Of a stretch of DNA of 64,000 nt, positions 59,940-64,000 are shown in pieces. Source of the DNA: Balaenoptera acutorostrata. Lineage: Eukaryota > Chordata > Mammalia > Artiodactyla > Balaenopteridae. The stretch covers positions 6,494,606 to 6,558,605 of the forward strand of contig NC_080075.1 in assembly GCF_949987535.1 (NCBI RefSeq). The letters are read 5' to 3'. Each line of letters begins with the position of its first letter. The first letter of the stretch is position 1. Under the pieces are notes generated by a model, which searched no databases, had not been told where the DNA came from, and was given only the letters and a program-made list of their open reading frames with translations. Both the position numbers and the translations under genes were made by a program.

Positions 59940-62900
59940 TTTCTCAGGGTATATGCCTAGTAGTGGGATTGCTGGGTCGTATGGTAGTTCTATTTTTAGT
60001 TTTTTAAGGAACCTCCATACTATTCTCCATAGTGGCTGTATCAATTACATTCCCACCAACAGTGCAAGAGGGTTCCCTTTTCTCCACACCCTCTCCAGCA
60101 TTTATTGTTTGTAGATTTTTTGATGATGGCCATTCTGACCGGTGTGAGGTGATATCTCATTGTAGTTTTGATTTGCATTTCTCTAATGGTTAGTGATGTT
60201 GAGCATCCTTTCATGTGTTTCTTGGCAATCTGTATATCTCATTTGGAGAAATGTCTATTTAGGTCTTCTGCCCATTTTTGGATTGGGTTGTTTGTTTTTT
60301 TGATATTGAGCTGCATGAGCTGCTTGTATATTTTGGAGATTAATCCTTTGTCAGTTGCTTCATTTGCAAATATTTTCTCCCATTCTGAGGGTTGTCTTTT
60401 GGTCTTGTTTATGCTTTCCTTTGCTGTGCAAAAGCTTTGAAGTTTCATTAGGTCCCATTTGTTTATTTTTGTTTTTATTTCCATTTCTCTAGGAGGTGGG
60501 TCAGAAAGGATCTTGCTATGATTTATGTCATAGAGTGTTCTGCCTATGTTTTCCTCTAAGAGTTTTATAGTGTCTGGCCTTACATTTAGGTCTTTAATCC
60601 ACTTTGAGTTTATTTTTGTATACGGTGTTAGGGAGTGTTCTAATTTCATTCTTTTACATGTAGCTGTCCAGTTTTCCCAGCAGCACTTATTGAAGAGGCT
60701 GTCTTTTCTCTATTGTATATTCTTGCCTCCTTTTTGAAGATAAGGTGACCATATGTGCGTGGGTTTGTCTCTGGGCTTTCTATCCTGTTCCATTGATCTA
60801 TATTTCTGCTTTTGTGCCAGCACCATACTGTCTTGATTACTGTAGCTTTGTAGTATAGCCTGAAGTCCAGGAGCCTGATTCCTCCAGCTCCATTTTTCTT
60901 TCTCCAGATTGCTTTCGCTATTCGGGGTCTTTTGTGTTTCCATACAAATTGTGAAACTTTTTGTTCTAGTTCTGTGAAAAATGCCATTGGTAGTTTGATA
61001 GGGATTGCATTGAATCTGTAGATTGCTTTGGGTAGTATAGTCATTTTCACAACATTGATTCTTCCAGTCCAAGAACATGGTATATCTCTCCATCTGTTTG
61101 TATCGTCATTGATTTCTTTCATCAGTGTCTTATAGTTTTCTGCATACAGGTCTTTTGTCTCCTTAGGTAGGTTTATTCCTAAGTATTTTATTCTTTTTGT
61201 TGCAGTGGTAAGTGGGATTGTTTCCTTAATTTCTCTTTCTGATCTTCCGTTGTTAGTGTATAGGTATGCAAGAGATTTCTGTGCATTAATTTTATATCCT
61301 GCAACTTTACCACATTCATTGATTAGCTCTGGTAGTTTTCTGGTAGCATTTTTAGGATTCTCTATGTATAGTATCATGTCATCTGCAAACAGTGACAATT
61401 CTACTTCTTCTTTTCCAATTTGGATTCCTTTTATTTCTTTTTCTTCTCTGATTGCTGTGGCTAACACTTCCAAAACTATGTTGAATAATAGTGGTGAGAG
61501 TGGGCAACCTTGTCTTGTTCCTGATCTTAGAGGAAATGGTTTCAGTTTTTCACCACTGAGAACGATGTTGGCTGTGGGTTTGTCACAGCCAACAGGTAGG
61601 TTCCCTCTGTGCCTACTTTCTGGAGAGTTTTTATCATAAATGCATGTTGAATTTTTATGAAAGCTTTTTCTGCATCTATTGAGATGATAATATGGCTTTT
61701 ATCCTTCAATTTGTTAATATGGTGTATCACATTGATAGATTTGTGTATATTGAAGAATCCTTGCATTCCTGGGATAAACCCCACTTGATCATGGTGTATG
61801 ATCCTTTTAATGTGCTGTTAGATTCTGTTTGCTAGTATTTTGTTGAGGATTTTTTCATTTATGTTCATCAGTGATATTGGCCTGTAGTTTTCTTTTTCTG
61901 TGACATCTTTGTCTGGTTTTGGTATCAGGGTGATGGTGGCCTCGTAGAATGAGTTTGGGAGGGTTCCTTTGTCTGCTATATTTTGGAAGAGTTTGAGAAG
62001 GATGAGTGTTAGCTCTTTTCTAAATATTTGATAGAATTTGCCTGGGAAGCCATCTGGTCCTGGGCATTTGTTTGTTGGAAGATTTTTCATCACGCTTTCA
62101 ATTTCATTGCTTGTGATTGGTCTGTTTATATTTTGTTTCTTCCTGATTCAGTCTCAGAAGGTTGTGCTTTTCTAAGAATTTGTCCATTGCTTCCAGGTTG
62201 TCCATTTTATTGGCATATTGTTGCTTGTAGTAATCTCTCATGATCCTTTGTATTTCTGCAGTGTCAGTTGTTACTTCTCCTTTTTCATTTCTAATTCTGT
62301 TGATTTGAGTCTTTTCCCTTTTTTTCTTGGTGAGTCTGGCTAATGGTTTATCAATTTTGTTTATCTTCTCAAAGAACCAGCTTTTAGTTTTATTGATCTT
62401 TGCTATTGATTCCTTCATTTCTTTTTCATTTTTTTCTGATCTGATCTTTATGATTTCTTTCCTTCTGCTGACTTTGGGGTTTTTTTGTTCTTCTTTCCCT
62501 AATTGCTTTAGGTGTAAGGTTAGGTTGTTTATTTGAGATGTTTCTTGTTTCTTGAGGTAGGATTGTACTGCTATAAACTTCCCTCTTAGAACTGCTTTTC
62601 CTGCATCTCATAGGTTTTGGGTCGTCGTGTTTTCATTGTCATTTGTTTCTAGGTATTTTTTGATTTCCTCTTTGATTTCTTCAGTGATCTCTTGGTTATT
62701 AAGTAGTGTAGTGTTTAGCCTCCATGTGTTTGTATTTTTTACAGTTTTTTTCCTGTAATTTATATCTAGTCTCATAGCGTTGTGGTCAGAAAAGGTACTT
62801 GATATGATTTCAGTTTTCTTAAATTTACCAAGGCCTGATTTGTGACCCAAGATATGATCTATCCTGGAGAATGTTCCATGAGCACTTGAGAAGAAAGTGT

Positions 62901-63467
62901 ATACTGTTGGTTTTGGATGTAATGTCCTATAAATATCAATTAAGTCCATCTTGTTTAATATGTCATTTAAAGCTTGTGTTTGCTTATTTATTTTCAGTTT
63001 GGATGATCTGTCCATTGGTGAAAGTGCGGTGTTAAAGACCCCTACTATATTGTGTTACTGTCAATTTCCCCTTTTATGGCTGTTGGCATTTGCCTTATGT
63101 ATTGAGGTGCCCCTATGTTGGGTGCATAAATATTTGCAATTGTTATATCTTCTTCTTGGATTGATCCCTTGATCATTATGCAGTGTCCTTCTTTGTCTCT
63201 TGTAATAGTCTTTATTTTAAAGTCTATTTTGTCTGATATGAGAATTGCTACTCCAGCTTTCTTTTGATTTCGATTTGTATGGAATATCTTTTTCCATCCC
63301 CTTACTTTCAGTCTGTATGTGTCCCTAGGTCTGAAGTGGGTCTCTTGTAGACAGCATATATACGGGTCTTGTTTTTGTATCCATTCAGCCAGTCTGTGTC
63401 TTTTGGTTGGAGCACTTAATCCATTTATATTTAAGGTAATTATTGATATGTATGTTCCTATTCCCAT
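59940..63467 (-). pseudogene. L1 ORF2 remnant (endonuclease and reverse transcriptase)
   Basis: The endonuclease start is Met at 63467 (ISIITLNINGLSAPTKRHR) and is open to 63045. Further pieces lie at 63015-62608, 62093-61818 (RT start, [13 protein letters not shown]), 61784-61542, 61473-60646 (FADD box at about 61378-61389) and 60649-60239. At least five frame breaks are present, so it is non-functional. Confidence 0.88.
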
Positions 63468-63525
63468 TTTCTTAAATGTTTTGTGTTTGTTTTTGTAGGT
63501 CTTTTCCTTTTCTTGTGTTTCCTGC

Positions 63526-63927
63526 CTAGAGAAGTTCCTTTAGACTTTGTTGTAAAGCTGGTTTGGTCGTGCTGAATTCTCTTAACTTTTGCTTGTCTGT
63601 AAAGGTTTTAATTTCTCCATCAAATCTGAATGAGTTCCTTGCTGGGTAGAGTAATCTTGGTTGTAGGTTTTTCCCTTTCATCACTTTAAATATGTCCTGC
63701 CACTCCCTTCTGGCTTGTAGAGTCTCTGCTGAAAGATCAGCTGTTAACCTTATGGAGATTCCCTTGTATGTTATTTGTTGCTTTTCCCTTGCTGCTTTTA
63801 ATAATTTTTGTTTGTATTTAATTTTTGATAGTTTGATTAATATGTGTCTTGGCATGTTTCTCCTTGGATTTATCCTGTATGGGACTCTCTGCGCTTCCTG
63901 GACTTGATTGACTATTTCCTTTCCCAT
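63526..63927 (-). pseudogene. L1 ORF1 C-terminal remnant
   Basis: An open piece holds the ORF1 core (VQEAQRVPYRINPRRN, RLTADLSAETLQARREW). It corresponds to 29773-30080 in the other long L1. Its upstream part continues to the window edge, where the frame is not resolved. Confidence 0.82.
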
Positions 63928-64000
63928 GTTAGGGAAGTTTTTAACTATAATCTCTTCAAGTATTTTCTCAGACCCTTTCTTTTTCTCTTCTTCTTCTGGG

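Larger units (their letters stand above)
56737..64000 (+). other. TBC1D8: TBC1D8 intron 5 (5' part)
   Basis: It begins with the GTAGGA donor after exon 5 and runs off the window. A SINE-in-SINE nest lies within 90 bases of the donor, and three stacked antisense L1s fill 58262-64000. The stretch 57773-58261 holds nothing recognised. Confidence 0.9.
59298..64000 (-). mobile_element. Long antisense L1, running off the window
   Basis: From the 3' UTR at 59298 through ORF2 to ORF1 remnants at the window edge. The frames are broken, but RT and endonuclease regions are readable. It repeats the 633 bp of the preceding copy at 59305-59930 and then continues. The 5' end lies beyond the window. Confidence 0.92.

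Noticed and set aside
1..64000. CRISPR arrays, operons, prokaryotic promoters or phage-like systems
   Set aside because: The window is vertebrate intron sequence; regular repeats are all transposons or microsatellites.

Overview
The window is mammalian nuclear DNA and lies inside one protein-coding gene. Four coding exons on the + strand (20132-20242, 49913-50031, 53874-54102, 56496-56736) join in frame with AG acceptors and GT donors. They encode the N-terminal part of TBC1D8, a TBC-domain (Rab-GAP type) protein, up to and just past its first GRAM domain. By my recollection of the human protein they are coding exons 2 to 5. Exon 1 lies upstream, and the second GRAM domain and the TBC domain lie downstream. 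All other sequence is intron: part of intron 1 (1-20131), intron 2 (29.7 kb), intron 3 (3.8 kb), intron 4 (2.4 kb) and the start of intron 5.

The repeats point to a cetacean, or the whale/hippo lineage more broadly. At least 21 copies of a tRNA-derived SINE carry the CHR-type head (sense strand begins gggacttccctgg). They come in three size classes of about 120-150, 200 and 300-370 bp, many with clean 10-20 bp target-site duplications (TSDs). I saw no ruminant BovB/Bov-tA, pig PRE or primate Alu. The species call is inference from repeats plus gene identity.

Layout: 1-20 kb is intron 1, with CHR SINEs, MaLR-type LTRs, MIR and a large old L1 (about 11.85-17.44 kb) that carries a CHR SINE and a MER8-like Tigger MITE. 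Intron 2 (20-50 kb) holds a three-level nest: a CHR SINE inside a near-full-length antisense L1 inside a Tigger1-like DNA transposon (24883-31609). It also holds several 5'-truncated L1s, a SINE-in-SINE nest (39205-39831), an L1 with a 5' inversion (44324-44553), a U6 snRNA 5'-end fragment inside an old L1 (about 43114) and a 58-bp poly(A)-tailed retroinsert (34147). Introns 3 and 4 are short and carry small L1 3' ends and a SINE. Intron 5 starts with another SINE-in-SINE nest about 80 bp past exon 5, and ends in a stack of antisense L1s that runs off the window.

No second gene, CRISPR array, operon or novel multi-gene system is visible. What is unusual is the layered retrotransposition record: nearly every insertion has readable TSDs, so the order of events can be worked out. 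All long L1 copies are antisense to TBC1D8. The L1 reading frames are broken by frameshifts and stops, so I read them as inactive. Repeat family names are from memory of consensus sequences and should be confirmed with RepeatMasker.
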